DNA of 64,000 nt from Kluyvera sichuanensis (lineage in GTDB: Bacteria; Pseudomonadota; Gammaproteobacteria; Enterobacterales; Enterobacteriaceae): contig NZ_JABBJF010000014.1 of NCBI RefSeq assembly GCF_014218705.1, forward strand, positions 1-64,000, in the 5' to 3' direction. Positions 13,015 through 23,793 of the stretch are shown here, piece by piece. The position numbers and the translations under genes are program-made. A model generated the notes under the pieces. That model ran no database searches and had not been told where the DNA came from. It saw nothing but the letters and a program-made list of their open reading frames with translations. Every line of letters begins with the position of its first letter. The stretch's first letter is position 1.

Positions 13015-13998
13015 ATGCAGGTCTATGCATCCCAACAGCAGCGGCTTCACCGGCGCTGGCTCATCGCACTGTCGCTTCTTCTCCTGTTTATGCTGGCTAT
13101 CGGCCTGTGTGCGGGCGACCAATGGATTGCACCTGGTGAGTGGTTCACGGCGAAAGGGCAGCTCTTTATCTGGCAAATCCGCCTGCCGCGTACGCTGGCG
13201 GTGGTGCTGGTGGGCGCTGCGCTGGCGTTGTCAGGGACCGTGATGCAGGCGCTGTTTGAGAACCCGTTGGCTGAGCCAGGTCTACTTGGAGTTTCAAATG
13301 GGGCAGGTGTAGGGCTGATTGCCGCGGTGATGCTGGGGCAAGGGCTGTTACCGGCCTGGGGGCCAGGGCTGGCGGCCATCGTTGGTGCGCTGACCATCAC
13401 CACGATTCTGATGCGCTTTGCTCGCCGACACTTATCGACCAGCCGCCTGCTGCTGGCTGGGGTCGCACTGGGGATTATCTGTAGTGCACTGATGACCTGG
13501 GCCGTCTATTTCTCAACCTCGTTCGATCTGCGTCAGTTGATGTACTGGATGATGGGCGGTTTTGGCGGCGTTGACTGGCAGCAGCTCTGGCTGATGGCGG
13601 CGCTGGTTCCGGTCATCATCTGGCTTTGTTGGCAATCGCAGCCGCTAAACCTGTTAGCGCTGGGTGAAACCTCCGCGCGCCAGCTTGGGGTACCTATCGC
13701 GTTGTGGCGTAAACTGCTGGTGATGGCGACCGGCTGGCTGGTGGGCGTCAGCGTGGCGCTGGCAGGCGCTATCGGCTTTATCGGGCTGGTGGTGCCGCAT
13801 ATGCTGCGCCTGTGTGGCCTGACTGACCACCGGGTGCTGCTGCCAGCCAGCGCACTGGCTGGGGCCAGCACGCTGCTGTTTGCCGATATCGTGGCGCGTC
13901 TTGCGCTGTCCGCCGCTGAGTTACCGATTGGCGTGGTCACGGCCACCCTGGGCGCACCGGTGTTTATCTGGCTGCTGCTTAAATCGGGTAAATACTGA
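13015..13998 (+). CDS. btuC: Vitamin B12 ABC transporter permease
   Basis: 327 residues, a FecCD-family inner-membrane permease forming the translocation path of BtuC2D2F. About ten transmembrane helices, with the conserved [15 protein letters not shown] loop near residue 83 and the coupling-helix region [13 protein letters not shown] near 218 that contacts BtuD. Ends in [17 protein letters not shown], typical of the family. It is the first of btuC-btuE-btuD, as in E. coli. The ATG start has only a weak upstream purine stretch (ACGGATAACT). Confidence 0.97.
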   Translation: MQVYASQQQRLHRRWLIALSLLLLFMLAIGLCAGDQWIAPGEWFTAKGQLFIWQIRLPRTLAVVLVGAALALSGTVMQALFENPLAEPGLLGVSNGAGVGLIAAVMLGQGLLPAWGPGLAAIVGALTITTILMRFARRHLSTSRLLLAGVALGIICSALMTWAVYFSTSFDLRQLMYWMMGGFGGVDWQQLWLMAALVPVIIWLCWQSQPLNLLALGETSARQLGVPIALWRKLLVMATGWLVGVSVALAGAIGFIGLVVPHMLRLCGLTDHRVLLPASALAGASTLLFADIVARLALSAAELPIGVVTATLGAPVFIWLLLKSGKY

Positions 13999-14098
13999 AT
14001 TAACATCCTGGCTAAAAAGCCTTGGTGTCGCGCCCGCGTCTCTGGCTATTATGAAAGGCCGGGCGATAAGACCCCAAACACGCTGAAAAGAGGATGCT

Positions 14099-14653
14099 AT
14101 GCAAACCAATGTTCTGAATACCCCCGTGACCACCATTGATGGTGAAAAAACCACCCTTGAAGGCTATAAGGGCAAGGTGCTGCTGATCGTTAACGTGGCC
14201 TCGAAATGTGGCCTGACGCCGCAGTATGAGCAGCTGGAAGCGCTGCAGGAGTCTTTGCAGGGGGAAGGCTTTACCGTGCTGGGCTTCCCATGTAATCAAT
14301 TCCTGGGCCAGGAGCCGGGCAGCGAAGAAGAGATCAAAACCTTTTGCAGCACTACTTACGGCGTGACTTTCCCGCTGTTTAGCAAAGTTGAGGTGAACGG
14401 CGAGCAGCGCCATCCGCTCTATAGCCTGCTGACGCGCGCAGCGCCAGACGCCATTGCGCCAGAAGGCAGCGGTTTCTACGAGCGTATGGCGAGCAAAGGC
14501 CGCGCGCCCGCCCAGCCCGGCGATATCCTGTGGAACTTTGAGAAGTTTTTAATTGGTCGCGATGGTGAGGTGATTAACCGTTTCTCTCCTGATATGACGC
14601 CTGACGATCCTATTCTGACCTCAGCCATTAAGCAGGCTCTCGCGCAGTCATGA
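14099..14653 (+). CDS. btuE: Thioredoxin/glutathione peroxidase BtuE
   Basis: 184 residues, glutathione-peroxidase fold. The peroxidatic Cys is in [16 protein letters not shown] (residue 37), with the Gln of GFPCNQF and the WNFEKFLIG motif of the catalytic tetrad; Cys replaces Sec, as in other bacterial members. Although it sits in the btu operon it is not needed for B12 transport in E. coli and acts as a non-specific peroxidase. AGAGGA precedes the ATG; the stop overlaps the btuD start as ATGA. Confidence 0.97.
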   Translation: MQTNVLNTPVTTIDGEKTTLEGYKGKVLLIVNVASKCGLTPQYEQLEALQESLQGEGFTVLGFPCNQFLGQEPGSEEEIKTFCSTTYGVTFPLFSKVEVNGEQRHPLYSLLTRAAPDAIAPEGSGFYERMASKGRAPAQPGDILWNFEKFLIGRDGEVINRFSPDMTPDDPILTSAIKQALAQS

Positions 14654-15411
14654 TGCCCTTGATGCAGCTTCAGAACGTCAGTGAAAACGGCAGACTCCAG
14701 GGTATTACCGCCGACGTTAAGCGCGGTGAAATGGTGCATCTGGTGGGGCCAAACGGTGCCGGGAAAAGCACGTTGCTGACGAGAATGGCCGGGCTCAGTC
14801 GGGGGAAAGGGGTGATAACGCTCAACGGTCAGTCATTGGATGACTGGCCTGCAGCGCAGTTGGCTCGCCATCGCGCCTATCTTTCCCAACACCAGTCTGC
14901 ACCGTTCGCTATGCCGGTCTGGCAGTTTCTGATGCTGCATCAATCTCATACCCAGGACGCTCCTTTGTCTGCTCACGTGGCGCAGGCGCTGGGATTAAGT
15001 AATAAGCTGGGCCGTAATGTCAGCCAGCTCTCCGGTGGGGAGTGGCAGCGCGTACGGCTAGCGGCGGTGATATTACAGATTCATCCCGCAGCCAACCCGG
15101 ACGGTCAGTTATTATTACTGGATGAACCGATGAACAGCCTCGATGTTGCCCAGCAGGCGGCGCTGGATAAGCTGCTGGTGGAGTTGTGTGCTGCGGGCGT
15201 CGCCGTGGTGATGAGCAGCCATGATCTTAACTACACGCTGCGCCATGCTGACCGCACATGGTTATTATGTGAAGGGCAGATGATTGCCAGTGGCGAAACT
15301 GAAAGCGTATTGCAGACTGATTATTTAGCCGCCGCTTATAATATGACTTTCCAGAAACTGGAAATAGCTGGTCACCAAATGCTCATTTATGACAATGACG
15401 GCGAAAATTAA
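14650..15411 (+). CDS. btuD: Vitamin B12 ABC transporter ATPase
   Basis: 253 residues, the nucleotide-binding subunit of BtuCDF. Walker [10 protein letters not shown] near residue 38, Q-loop at YLSQHQ, ABC signature [13 protein letters not shown] near 128, Walker [10 protein letters not shown] and the H-loop in SSHDLN. The start ATG overlaps the btuE stop, so translation is coupled. A second ATG (MQLQNVSE, five codons in) is the residue aligned with the E. coli core and is an alternative start. Confidence 0.97.
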   Translation: MMPLMQLQNVSENGRLQGITADVKRGEMVHLVGPNGAGKSTLLTRMAGLSRGKGVITLNGQSLDDWPAAQLARHRAYLSQHQSAPFAMPVWQFLMLHQSHTQDAPLSAHVAQALGLSNKLGRNVSQLSGGEWQRVRLAAVILQIHPAANPDGQLLLLDEPMNSLDVAQQAALDKLLVELCAAGVAVVMSSHDLNYTLRHADRTWLLCEGQMIASGETESVLQTDYLAAAYNMTFQKLEIAGHQMLIYDNDGEN

Positions 15412-15507
15412 TCCATACTCTTCTTGCCGCTATAGGCATTGCTTGCCAGCCGATCGCGAATCGATATAATTTGTTAGCTGATTAAAAAAACAGAGGATGC
15501 GCTGGAT

Positions 15508-15972
15508 ATGCGTTTCTGGACTCTTTTTCTTGTGGCATTCATTTTAGCAGGGTGTAGCAGCCACCGTGCGCCGCCGCCGAATCCCCGACTTTCGGATTCT
15601 ATTGCCGTGATTGCCGGTCTTAATGACCAGCTACAAAACTGGCACGGTACGCCTTATCGCTACGGAGGCATGACTCGCCGTGGTGTGGACTGCTCGGCGT
15701 TTGTGCTGATGACTTTCCGCGATAAGTTTGAAATGCAGCTGCCGAGGGAGACGCGGCAACAGGCGAAGATTGGTACTGAGATAGACAAAGGCGATCTGTT
15801 ACCCGGTGATCTGGTCTTTTTCAAAACCGGAGCGGGTGAAAGTGGGCTACACGTTGGTATTTACGATACCGATAACCAGTTTATTCACGCTTCGACCAGC
15901 CAGGGCGTGACGCGGTCCTCGCTGGATAACGTCTACTGGCGAAAAAATTTCTGGCAAGCCAGGCGAATTTAA
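15508..15972 (+). CDS. nlpC: Probable endopeptidase lipoprotein NlpC
   Basis: 154 residues. Lipoprotein signal with lipobox LAGC (Cys at residue 16; Ser follows, favouring the outer membrane). NlpC/P60 cysteine peptidase domain from about residue 45: catalytic Cys in RRGVDCSAFVLM, His in GLHVGIYD, and polar third residue in FIHAST. This family cuts peptidoglycan stem peptides. It follows btuD as in E. coli but with its own 96-bp gap, and a strong terminator comes right after. Confidence 0.96.
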   Translation: MRFWTLFLVAFILAGCSSHRAPPPNPRLSDSIAVIAGLNDQLQNWHGTPYRYGGMTRRGVDCSAFVLMTFRDKFEMQLPRETRQQAKIGTEIDKGDLLPGDLVFFKTGAGESGLHVGIYDTDNQFIHASTSQGVTRSSLDNVYWRKNFWQARRI

Positions 15973-15975
15973 TCA

Positions 15976-16010
15976 AAAAGAAAAGGAGGCGAAATGCCTC
16001 CTTTTCTTTT
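15976..16010 (+). terminator. Terminator after nlpC
   Basis: Perfect 15-base arms (AAAAGAAAAGGAGGC / GCCTCCTTTTCTTTT) with a five-base loop. Confidence 0.92.
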
Positions 16011-16252
16011 AATAGGTTGTGAAATTTATAATAAGTAGCCTGCTATATTCATAATTTTGTTAGGCAAGATCATAGAACTTAAGGTTGATTGTGTTATTCC
16101 ATTACTTTCGATTACAATCATTACGATCCAGTGACGGATTGATGAAATAAAAAGGAACCGATGAAAGGAATAGATACCGTCTCCATCACCGCAGGTTTTT
16201 TGCTTTGTGACGTCAGGAACCCGGACATGGCTTTAAGTGAAGGGCAGTCGCA

Positions 16253-16966
16253 ATGATTGTATCGCTGGATAATACATATACTTCTCAGTTGTATTTTCTT
16301 CCCGCCCGAAATAGCGAGGGGCAACTTGTTGGTCTGAAGGTGGTGTGCCAGTTTACAGGCCTTAATAACCACGTCCGAATTCCTACAAGTCTGGTGTTAC
16401 CCCGTCTTACTCAACAACAAGAAATAACGTTGTTTCAGGAAAAACTAGCCTTGCTGACCACCTGTCAGCTGTTCTTTATGCAGCATAATTTAACCGCATG
16501 GATAATGATCCCGCCGGGCGTGGTTGAAGCACTACTCAGCGACGATGAACTGGCCGCCAGCGTTCAGCGTTTACCTTTTCTTGAACTGGCCGTTAGTGAG
16601 CAGTATCCAGGTCTGAATGATATTGATGAAAACCATCCGCTCACCCGCTTGAGCCAACGTTTTCCGCTCGCACTCAGCGACTTTGGCGCAGGAAATGCGT
16701 CCACGAAGGCCGTTTTTGCCGGGCTATTCAAACGCATCGTGCTGGATAAGAGCTTTGTGCAGCGTCAGCTGAAATCACTCTCTTTTGAGCCGTTTATGCG
16801 TGCCATTGTGAGCCAGATTCAGCCTTACTGTCAGGGAATTATGGTGTCAGGTGTTGATGATGAAAATATCCGCCAGCGCGTTATTCCTTATGGATTTAGC
16901 GCGATGCTCGGTACGCTGTGGCCGGTGGTATCGGAATCTTCATTAATAACATTAGTGCAACAATAA
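16253..16966 (+). CDS. ydiV: Anti-FlhDC factor, EAL-like protein YdiV
   Basis: 237 residues, same size and clear partial identity to E. coli YdiV (for example RIPTSLVLPRLTQQQ, GAGNASTKAVFAGLF and LDKSFVQRQ). It has the EAL-domain fold but lacks the EAL signature and catalytic acids, so it should be inactive as a phosphodiesterase. In E. coli and Salmonella YdiV binds FlhD4C2 and lowers flagellar gene expression in poor nutrients. Preceded by AGTGAAGGGCAGTCGC, a fair ribosome-binding site. It is noticeably more diverged from E. coli than its neighbours. Confidence 0.92.
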   Translation: MIVSLDNTYTSQLYFLPARNSEGQLVGLKVVCQFTGLNNHVRIPTSLVLPRLTQQQEITLFQEKLALLTTCQLFFMQHNLTAWIMIPPGVVEALLSDDELAASVQRLPFLELAVSEQYPGLNDIDENHPLTRLSQRFPLALSDFGAGNASTKAVFAGLFKRIVLDKSFVQRQLKSLSFEPFMRAIVSQIQPYCQGIMVSGVDDENIRQRVIPYGFSAMLGTLWPVVSESSLITLVQQ

Positions 16967-17027
16967 CCCTGCGTTTCCTCGGGTGTTTAACGTACCGTAA
17001 CCCAATACACTACGGGCAGGAGGAACC

Positions 17028-18470
17028 ATGAACCTGTCATTTAACACTCGCTGGCGCGATGAGCTGCCGGGATTTTACAGTGCGCTACAGCCGACGCCGT
17101 TAACCAATGCCCGTCTCATCTGGCATAACGCGCCTTTGGCGCACGAACTCGCTGTTCCTGATTCTCTATTTGCCCCTGAACACGGAGCTGGCGTCTGGGG
17201 CGGTGAAACGCTCTTGCCGGGCATGTCGCCGCTGGCGCAGGTCTATAGCGGGCACCAGTTTGGCGTCTGGGCCGGTCAGCTAGGCGATGGTCGGGGGATC
17301 CTGCTCGGTGAGCAACAGCTGGAAAACGATAAAACGGTTGACTGGCACCTGAAAGGCGCCGGGCTGACGCCCTATTCACGAATGGGGGATGGGCGCGCGG
17401 TATTACGCTCCACGCTGCGGGAGAGTCTGGCCTCTGAAGCGATGCACTACCTGGGCATCCCGGGCACCCGTGCGCTAGCGATCGTCACCAGTGACACGCC
17501 GGTTTATCGTGAAACCGTAGAGTCTGGCGCGATGCTGATGCGTATCGCCGAAAGCCACATTCGCTTTGGCCACTTCGAGCATTTCTACTATCGCCGGGAG
17601 ATGGACCGCGTTCGTCAGCTGGCGGAATACACCGTTCGCCACCACTGGCCACATTTACAGGATGAGCCGGACTGCTATGGTTTGTGGTTCAAGGACGTAG
17701 TCGCCCGTACTGCCCGCATGATTGCCCGCTGGCAAACGGTCGGCTTCGCCCACGGGGTGATGAACACTGACAATATGTCGATTCTCGGCTTGACGCTGGA
17801 CTACGGTCCGTTCGGCTTCCTTGATGATTACCAGCCGGGGTACATCTGTAACCACTCGGATCACCAGGGACGCTATCGCTTTGATAATCAACCTGCGGTT
17901 GGTCTGTGGAACCTGCAGTGCCTGGCGCAGGCGCTGTCGCCGCTCATTGACGTGGATACGCTCAATGCGGCGCTGGATAGCTATCAGTCGGTGCTGTTCC
18001 GGGAATACGGTCAGCGGATGCGTCAGAAGCTTGGACTCTTCAGCGAAGAGAACGGCGATAATGATCTGCTAAACGGGCTGTACGCGCTGATGGAACGTGA
18101 GGGCAGTGACTACACGCGAACCTTCCGTATGCTGAGCGAAACCGAGCAACAGAACGCTGCTTCACCGCTGCGCGACGAGTTTATTGACCGCGCAGCCTTT
18201 GATGCGTGGTTTACACAGTATCGCACGCGCTTGCAGCAGGAGCAGGTTGATGATGCCCTGCGCCAACGGGCGATGAAGCAGGCGAATCCTACCGTTGTCC
18301 TGCGTAACTGGCTGGCACAGCGCGCCATTGAACAGGCCGAAAAGGGCGATTATCAAGAGTTGCACCGTCTGCATGAAGCGCTTCGCGATCCGTGGAGCGA
18401 CCGTGAAGATGACTATAGCCGCCGTCCGCCGGACTGGGGTAAACGGCTGGAAGTGAGCTGTTCAAGTTAA
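17028..18470 (+). CDS. selO: Protein adenylyltransferase SelO
   Basis: 480 residues (E. coli YdiU/SelO has 478). A pseudokinase that binds ATP upside down and transfers AMP to proteins such as SucA and GrxA during oxidative stress. Visible: [23 protein letters not shown] near residue 70, the Lys of [12 protein letters not shown], the metal-binding Asn-Asp of [23 protein letters not shown] near 245, and the C-terminal Cys of VSCSS, which takes the place of Sec in eukaryotic SelO. The GGAGGAACC ribosome-binding site is strong. Confidence 0.97.
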   Translation: MNLSFNTRWRDELPGFYSALQPTPLTNARLIWHNAPLAHELAVPDSLFAPEHGAGVWGGETLLPGMSPLAQVYSGHQFGVWAGQLGDGRGILLGEQQLENDKTVDWHLKGAGLTPYSRMGDGRAVLRSTLRESLASEAMHYLGIPGTRALAIVTSDTPVYRETVESGAMLMRIAESHIRFGHFEHFYYRREMDRVRQLAEYTVRHHWPHLQDEPDCYGLWFKDVVARTARMIARWQTVGFAHGVMNTDNMSILGLTLDYGPFGFLDDYQPGYICNHSDHQGRYRFDNQPAVGLWNLQCLAQALSPLIDVDTLNAALDSYQSVLFREYGQRMRQKLGLFSEENGDNDLLNGLYALMEREGSDYTRTFRMLSETEQQNAASPLRDEFIDRAAFDAWFTQYRTRLQQEQVDDALRQRAMKQANPTVVLRNWLAQRAIEQAEKGDYQELHRLHEALRDPWSDREDDYSRRPPDWGKRLEVSCSS

Positions 18471-18501
18471 TCAATACGCTGCGCTGCCGGTGGTGGCGCA
18501 G

Positions 18502-18690
18502 CTATTTCGTCAAAATGAGTTTTCCCGCCTGAGTCTGGCGCAGTAAATATTGCTGTTCACCGTGTTCGATGATGACTCGACCTTCCTGACCTAATAGCGC
18601 AAGGCTATCAATCCGACGATCGTTAGGGAGAGGACGAGGGGTGTTATCCTTTTGCGGTTCCACTGCTGCGCACGTATCCATTAGCGACAT
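18502..18690 (-). CDS. hemP: Hemin uptake protein HemP family (YdiE)
   Basis: 62 residues with the HemP core in the C-terminal half ([38 protein letters not shown]), closely matching E. coli YdiE. HemP proteins are linked to hemin uptake loci and iron starvation, and a relative activates hemin receptor transcription in alpha-proteobacteria; the enteric role is not settled. A near-consensus Fur box lies 23 bp upstream, which supports iron control. Convergent with selO. No good ribosome-binding site precedes MSLMDTC; MDTC three codons later is an alternative. Confidence 0.93.
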   Translation of the reverse strand: MSLMDTCAAVEPQKDNTPRPLPNDRRIDSLALLGQEGRVIIEHGEQQYLLRQTQAGKLILTK

Positions 18691-18712
18691 TTTTCATAAT
18701 GAAAATCAATGT

Positions 18713-18731
18713 AACAATGATAACCATTATC
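18713..18731 (-). promoter_or_regulatory. Fur box upstream of hemP
   Basis: AACAATGATAACCATTATC matches the 19-bp Fur consensus at 16 of 19 positions, centred about 30 bp before the hemP start codon. Confidence 0.85.
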
Positions 18732-18819
18732 AGTAATCGTTATATTAACCGCAAGCGTTATTTATCATTTTGTGTGATAAGGGATTTATTGCCCGCTGTA
18801 AAACAGCGGGCGGGGGAGA

Positions 18820-19866
18820 CTACAGGCGGGTGGCGACGGCTGCAGCCAGTTTTTCCAGCAGCAGTTCGGTATCTTCCCAGCTCAGGCAAGGGTCGGTGAT
18901 CGATTGACCGTAGGTCAGCGGTTGGTCGGCAACGATTTTCTGCGTGCCTTCGCGCAGGAAGCTTTCGGCCATGATCCCGGCAATCGCCGAGGAGCCGTTG
19001 CGGATCTGCTGACAGATGTCATCGCACACTTCCAGCTGACGGCGGTGCTGTTTCTGACAGTTACCGTGGCTGAAATCGACGACCAGATGCTCGGGCAGGT
19101 CGAATTCGTGCAGCGTATCGCAGGCTGCGGCAATATCGTCGGCGTGGTAGTTCGGCTTTTTGCCACCGCGCATGATGATATGCCCGTACGGGTTGCCGCT
19201 GGTCTGGTAAATGGTCATCTGGCCATTTTTGTCTGGCGACAGGAACATGTGGCTGGCGCGGGAGGCGCGAATGGCATCCACCGCGATCCGCGTGTTGCCG
19301 TCGGTGCCGTTTTTAAAGCCGACCGGGCAGGAGAGCGCAGAGGCCATCTCGCGGTGGATCTGACTTTCCGTGGTACGAGCACCAATAGCGCCCCAGCTGA
19401 TGAGATCGGCGATAAACTGACCGGTCACCATATCGAGGAACTCGGTTGCCGTCGGCACGCCGAGGGTATTCACCTGCAGCAGTAATTTGCGTGCCTGCTC
19501 AATGCCGTGATTCACGCGGTAGCTGCCGTTTAGATCCGGGTCGGAGATCAGTCCTTTCCAACCAACTACGGTGCGCGGTTTTTCAAAATAGGTGCGCATC
19601 ACGATTTCGAGTTCGCCCTGATGTTTTTCACGCAGCACCTGTAAACGGCGAGCGTAATCCATTGCAGCATCGAGGTCGTGAATGGAACAAGGGCCGACAA
19701 TCGCCAGCAGACGGCGATCTTCGCCGTTGAGGATTTTTTCAATGCGACGGCGTGAAGCGGTAACGTGCGCAGCAACGTCCGCTGATACAGGGTGGCGCTG
19801 AGCAAGTTCAGCAGGCGTAATCAAGCTCTCAATGCGAGCGGTACGCAGTTCATCGGTCTTATTCAT
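18820..19866 (-). CDS. aroH: 3-deoxy-7-phosphoheptulonate synthase, Trp-sensitive
   Basis: 348 residues, type I DAHP synthase: condenses phosphoenolpyruvate and erythrose 4-phosphate, first step of the shikimate pathway. Visible: LAIVGPCSIHD (PEP site) near residue 54, RTYFEKPRT, the metal ligand Cys61 of GPCS, and VDFSHGNCQKQHRRQ. The N-terminus MNKTDELRTARI and length fit AroH rather than AroF or AroG, and the TrpR operator upstream confirms this isozyme. Same order as E. coli: ppsR then aroH on the same strand. Confidence 0.97.
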   Translation of the reverse strand: MNKTDELRTARIESLITPAELAQRHPVSADVAAHVTASRRRIEKILNGEDRRLLAIVGPCSIHDLDAAMDYARRLQVLREKHQGELEIVMRTYFEKPRTVVGWKGLISDPDLNGSYRVNHGIEQARKLLLQVNTLGVPTATEFLDMVTGQFIADLISWGAIGARTTESQIHREMASALSCPVGFKNGTDGNTRIAVDAIRASRASHMFLSPDKNGQMTIYQTSGNPYGHIIMRGGKKPNYHADDIAAACDTLHEFDLPEHLVVDFSHGNCQKQHRRQLEVCDDICQQIRNGSSAIAGIMAESFLREGTQKIVADQPLTYGQSITDPCLSWEDTELLLEKLAAAVATRL

Positions 19867-20007
19867 GGATATCTCAGAAATTTGTTGCTTCGCCAGTCAA
19901 TATGCTGGGAAGTGATGCACATCACGATAAACCAATCCCCGCTAAATTCAAGGGCGGCGCGTAATGTGCGCTCAATCACACTGCTATGATAAACAAATTC
20001 GATGCAT

Positions 20008-20027
20008 TGTACTAGTGTATTAGTACA
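20008..20027 (-). promoter_or_regulatory. TrpR operator of aroH, overlapping the ppsR stop
   Basis: TGTACTAGTGTATTAGTACA has perfect seven-base arms TGTACTA / TAGTACA and fits the trp operator consensus (ACTAGT core). It lies 142-161 bp before the aroH start, next to a TATCAT sequence that could be the -10 element (minus strand near 19985-19990). The operator includes the last two codons and stop of ppsR (TAC TAA). Confidence 0.88.
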
Positions 20028-20853
20028 TTCTGCGGCTTAATCCCATGATGTCCATGATTTTAGTGGCAATTTCTTCAACCGAATAGTTGGTGCTGTTCAG
20101 CCACGGGATCTGATGTCGGCGGTACAGCGCCTCAACCTCGGCGACTTCCATTCGGCACTGGCGCATTGACGCATAGCGGCTATTTTCCCGGCGCTCCTCG
20201 CGGATGGCTGCCAGGCGTTCAGGGTTGATGGTCAGCCCGAAGAGTTTATGCTGCAGCGGCTTGAGCGACGCGGGCAGCACGAGGTTATCCATGTCGTCGG
20301 CAATAAACGGGTAGTTGGCGGCGCGGATACCAAACTGCATTGCCAGGTATAGGCTGGTAGGGGTTTTTCCACAGCGCGACACGCCAAGCAGAATAACCTG
20401 CGCCTGGTCGAGATTGCGCAGCGAGATACCGTCGTCGTGCGCCAGCGTGTAATCAATGGCGGCAATACGGGCGTCGTACTTGGTCAGGTTACTAGGCGTT
20501 AAGCCATGGGTGCGATGGGCGATAGGCGTCGGGTCAAGCTTCAGTTCTTCCTGCAATGGCGCCACCAGCGCCTGAACGATGTCCTGACAAAACCCTTCAC
20601 ATTGCAGAATAATGTCACGAATTTCGGGAATAACGATGGAATAGAAGACCAGCGGGCGAATACCGGTTTGCTGGTAGATAGCGTCAATCTGCTCCTTTAC
20701 CGCCCTGGCACGACTCTCGCTTTCGATAAACGGCAGGGTGATGCTGTTAATCGCCACCGGAAACTGCGACATCACCGCATGGCCGAGGACTTCCGCCGTG
20801 ATGGCGGTACCGTCAGAAATATAAAACACCTGCCTGTCGACTGCGTTATCCAT
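20020..20853 (-). CDS. ppsR: PEP synthetase regulatory protein (bifunctional kinase/phosphorylase)
   Basis: 277 residues, DUF299/PEP synthetase regulator family. It inactivates PpsA by ADP-dependent phosphorylation of a Thr and reactivates it by Pi-dependent removal. Visible: N-terminal [25 protein letters not shown] and the P-loop-like [19 protein letters not shown] near residue 152. Divergent from its target ppsA across 329 bp, as in E. coli. Confidence 0.97.
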   Translation of the reverse strand: MDNAVDRQVFYISDGTAITAEVLGHAVMSQFPVAINSITLPFIESESRARAVKEQIDAIYQQTGIRPLVFYSIVIPEIRDIILQCEGFCQDIVQALVAPLQEELKLDPTPIAHRTHGLTPSNLTKYDARIAAIDYTLAHDDGISLRNLDQAQVILLGVSRCGKTPTSLYLAMQFGIRAANYPFIADDMDNLVLPASLKPLQHKLFGLTINPERLAAIREERRENSRYASMRQCRMEVAEVEALYRRHQIPWLNSTNYSVEEIATKIMDIMGLSRRMY

Positions 20854-21182
20854 ATTGCTTGACTCCCATTAATTGCCTGAAAGGGTAAATTAAATTTAAA
20901 CACAAGCCCGTGGTATTTGTCTTAAATTTAAAAATGAAACCGTATTTTTATTTTTAATGAAATGGCCGTTTCAATTTCCAAAAGCTACCAATAGACCGCT
21001 GGTTGCTGTGCCTTTTTAGCTGAATCAGTAGGTTATGAATAACCTGGAATCAATCCGAAAAAGTAAAAAAATAATTTGCTTACACGATTCACCGTTTTTT
21101 TCAGCCGTTTAAATATGCGAGGATAATTTAAGTAGTCAGTCGTTACTTATCACTGCTTCTTTAATCAAAAAAGGATTGTTCG
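20854..21182. promoter_or_regulatory. Divergent promoter region ppsR / ppsA with a candidate Cra site
   Basis: 329 bp, AT-rich, no gene. A Cra-like half-palindrome, TGAATCGTGTAA, occurs on the minus strand at about 21081-21092 (9 of 12 positions of TGAATCGATTCA). E. coli ppsA is activated by Cra from a comparable upstream site, so the role is inferred from that. Confidence 0.5.
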
Positions 21183-23561
21183 ATGTCCAACAATGGCTCG
21201 TCACCGCTGGTGCTTTGGTACAACCAACTCGGCATGAATGATGTAGACAGAGTTGGAGGCAAAAATGCCTCCTTGGGTGAAATGATTACGAATCTGTCCG
21301 GAATGGGTGTTTCTGTACCCAACGGATTTGCCACCACTGCCGATGCGTTTAATCAGTTTCTCGACCAGAGCGGCGTGAACCAGCAGATCTATCAACTGTT
21401 GGATAACACCGATATTGACGACGTTACCGCCCTGGCGAAAGCCGGCGCGCAGATCCGCCAGTGGATCATCGACACACCTTTCCAGAGCGAACTGGAACAG
21501 GCTATTCACGAAGCCTACAACCAACTGGCTGCCGACAACGCCAACGCCTCTTTTGCCGTGCGCTCCTCAGCCACTGCGGAAGACATGCCGGATGCGTCCT
21601 TCGCCGGTCAGCAGGAAACCTTCCTTAACGTCCAGGGCTATGAAGCGGTGCTGGTGGCGGTGAAGCACGTGTTTGCTTCGCTGTTCAACGACCGTGCCAT
21701 CTCCTACCGCGTTCACCAGGGTTACGACCACCGCGGCGTCGCGCTCTCTGCTGGCGTTCAGCTGATGGTACGTTCTGACCTCGCGTCTTCTGGTGTGATG
21801 TTCTCTATTGATACTGAATCCGGCTTTGATCAGGTGGTATTTATCACCTCTGCGTGGGGCTTAGGTGAGATGGTCGTACAGGGCGCGGTCAACCCCGATG
21901 AATTCTACGTCCACAAACCGACGCTGGCCGCAGGCCGCCCGGCAATTGTGCGCCGTACCATGGGGTCGAAAAAGATCCGTATGGTTTACGCGCCTACGCA
22001 GGAGCACGGTAAGCAGGTACGTATTGAAGATGTGCCGCAGCAGCAGGGTGACATTTTCTCACTGACCAACGATGAAGTGCAGGAACTGGCGAAGCAGGCC
22101 GTGCAGATCGAGAAACACTACGGTCGTCCAATGGACATCGAGTGGGCAAAAGACGGTCACACCGGCAAACTGTTTATCGTTCAGGCTCGCCCGGAAACCG
22201 TGCGTTCCCGTGGTCAGGTGATGGAACGTTACACGCTGCACTCCCAGGGGCGTATTGTCTCTGAAGGCCGTGCCATCGGTCATCGCATCGGTGCAGGCCC
22301 GGTGAAAGTCATTCACGATATCAGCGAAATGAACCGTATCCAGCCTGGCGATGTGTTGGTCACCGACATGACCGACCCGGATTGGGAACCGATCATGAAA
22401 AAAGCGGCGGCGATTGTTACCAACCGTGGCGGTCGTACCTGTCACGCGGCGATTATCGCCCGTGAACTGGGTATTCCAGCGGTGGTGGGCTGCGGTGACG
22501 CCACCGAGCGCATGAAGGATGATGAGAAAGTCACCGTCTCCTGCGCCGAAGGCGACACTGGCTACGTCTACGCCGACCTGCTGGACTTCAGCGTGAAAAG
22601 CTCCAGCGTTGATACCATGCCGGATCTGCCGCTGAAGATTATGATGAACGTCGGTAACCCTGACCGTGCGTTCGACTTTGCCTGCCTGCCGAACGAGGGC
22701 GTCGGTCTAGCGCGCCTGGAGTTCATCATCAACCGTATGATCGGCGTGCACCCACGTGCGCTGCTGGAGTTTGATGACCAGGAGCCTAAGCTGCAAAACG
22801 AAATCCGCGAGATGATGAAAGGCTTCGACTCGCCGAAAGAGTTTTACGTAGGCCGTCTGACCGAAGGGATCGCGACACTGGGTGCGGCGTTCTACCCGAA
22901 ACGCGTTATCGTCCGTCTCTCTGACTTCAAATCGAACGAATACGCCAACCTGGTGGGCGGCGAGCGTTACGAGCCGGAAGAAGAGAATCCGATGCTGGGC
23001 TTCCGTGGCGCTGGTCGCTACGTTTCCGATAGCTTCCGCGACTGCTTCGCGCTGGAGTGCGATGCGGTGAAGCGCGTGCGTAACGACATGGGGCTGACTA
23101 ACGTTGAGATCATGGTGCCGTTCGTGCGTACCGTGGAGCAGGCGAAAGCGGTAGTGGACGAACTGGCGCGTCAGGGGCTGAAACGCGGTGAGAACGGACT
23201 CAAAATCATCATGATGTGTGAGATCCCGTCTAACGCCCTGTTGGCGGACCAGTTCCTTGAGCACTTTGACGGCTTCTCCATCGGCTCAAACGACATGACG
23301 CAGCTGGCGCTGGGTCTTGACCGTGACTCCGGCGTTGTCTCTGCGCTGTTCGACGAACGCAACGACGCGGTGAAAGCGCTGCTGTCGATGGCGATTCGCG
23401 CTGCGAAGAAGCAGGGGAAATATGTCGGTATTTGCGGTCAGGGTCCTTCTGACCACGAAGACTTTGCCGCCTGGCTGATGGAAGAGGGAATCGACAGCCT
23501 GTCGCTGAACCCGGACACCGTCGTACAGACCTGGCTGAGCCTGGCTGAACTGAAAAAGTAA
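21183..23561 (+). CDS. ppsA: Phosphoenolpyruvate synthase
   Basis: 792 residues, as in E. coli. Makes PEP from pyruvate and ATP (giving AMP and Pi) for gluconeogenesis. N-terminal ATP-binding domain (residues 1-360, [11 protein letters not shown] at the start), central phosphohistidine domain with the catalytic His in [23 protein letters not shown] near 421 and the regulatory Thr two residues before it, and C-terminal PEP/pyruvate TIM barrel with the catalytic Cys in [11 protein letters not shown]. Clear AAAGGA ribosome-binding site. Controlled post-translationally by the divergent ppsR product. Confidence 0.99.
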   Translation: MSNNGSSPLVLWYNQLGMNDVDRVGGKNASLGEMITNLSGMGVSVPNGFATTADAFNQFLDQSGVNQQIYQLLDNTDIDDVTALAKAGAQIRQWIIDTPFQSELEQAIHEAYNQLAADNANASFAVRSSATAEDMPDASFAGQQETFLNVQGYEAVLVAVKHVFASLFNDRAISYRVHQGYDHRGVALSAGVQLMVRSDLASSGVMFSIDTESGFDQVVFITSAWGLGEMVVQGAVNPDEFYVHKPTLAAGRPAIVRRTMGSKKIRMVYAPTQEHGKQVRIEDVPQQQGDIFSLTNDEVQELAKQAVQIEKHYGRPMDIEWAKDGHTGKLFIVQARPETVRSRGQVMERYTLHSQGRIVSEGRAIGHRIGAGPVKVIHDISEMNRIQPGDVLVTDMTDPDWEPIMKKAAAIVTNRGGRTCHAAIIARELGIPAVVGCGDATERMKDDEKVTVSCAEGDTGYVYADLLDFSVKSSSVDTMPDLPLKIMMNVGNPDRAFDFACLPNEGVGLARLEFIINRMIGVHPRALLEFDDQEPKLQNEIREMMKGFDSPKEFYVGRLTEGIATLGAAFYPKRVIVRLSDFKSNEYANLVGGERYEPEEENPMLGFRGAGRYVSDSFRDCFALECDAVKRVRNDMGLTNVEIMVPFVRTVEQAKAVVDELARQGLKRGENGLKIIMMCEIPSNALLADQFLEHFDGFSIGSNDMTQLALGLDRDSGVVSALFDERNDAVKALLSMAIRAAKKQGKYVGICGQGPSDHEDFAAWLMEEGIDSLSLNPDTVVQTWLSLAELKK

Positions 23562-23576
23562 CGCTATCACGTACTA

Positions 23577-23606
23577 AAATCCCGGGCATCGTCCCGGGAT
23601 TTTTTT
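23577..23606 (+). terminator. Terminator after ppsA
   Basis: AATCCCGGG / CCCGGGATT stem around CATCGT, then a T7 run. Confidence 0.93.
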
Positions 23607-23793
23607 GCCTATAGGGTTGCGGCGGATCACACTCCGGTAAGAAAACCAAAAATCATAAATCTGCTGGCAATTTCTACAATTGTTCCCCACGCATCACTTC
23701 TGAATACTGATTCGCAAATGTTAACACCGTGTGCTTACCCCTCATCATTAGCCAATGATTTCGGGTACTTATCAGCGACTCAGGAGAACGGCT

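Noticed and set aside
15508..15972. nlpC as part of a toxin-immunity or phage lysis module
   Set aside because: Its place after btuD, lipobox and sequence match the ordinary core gene of enterics.
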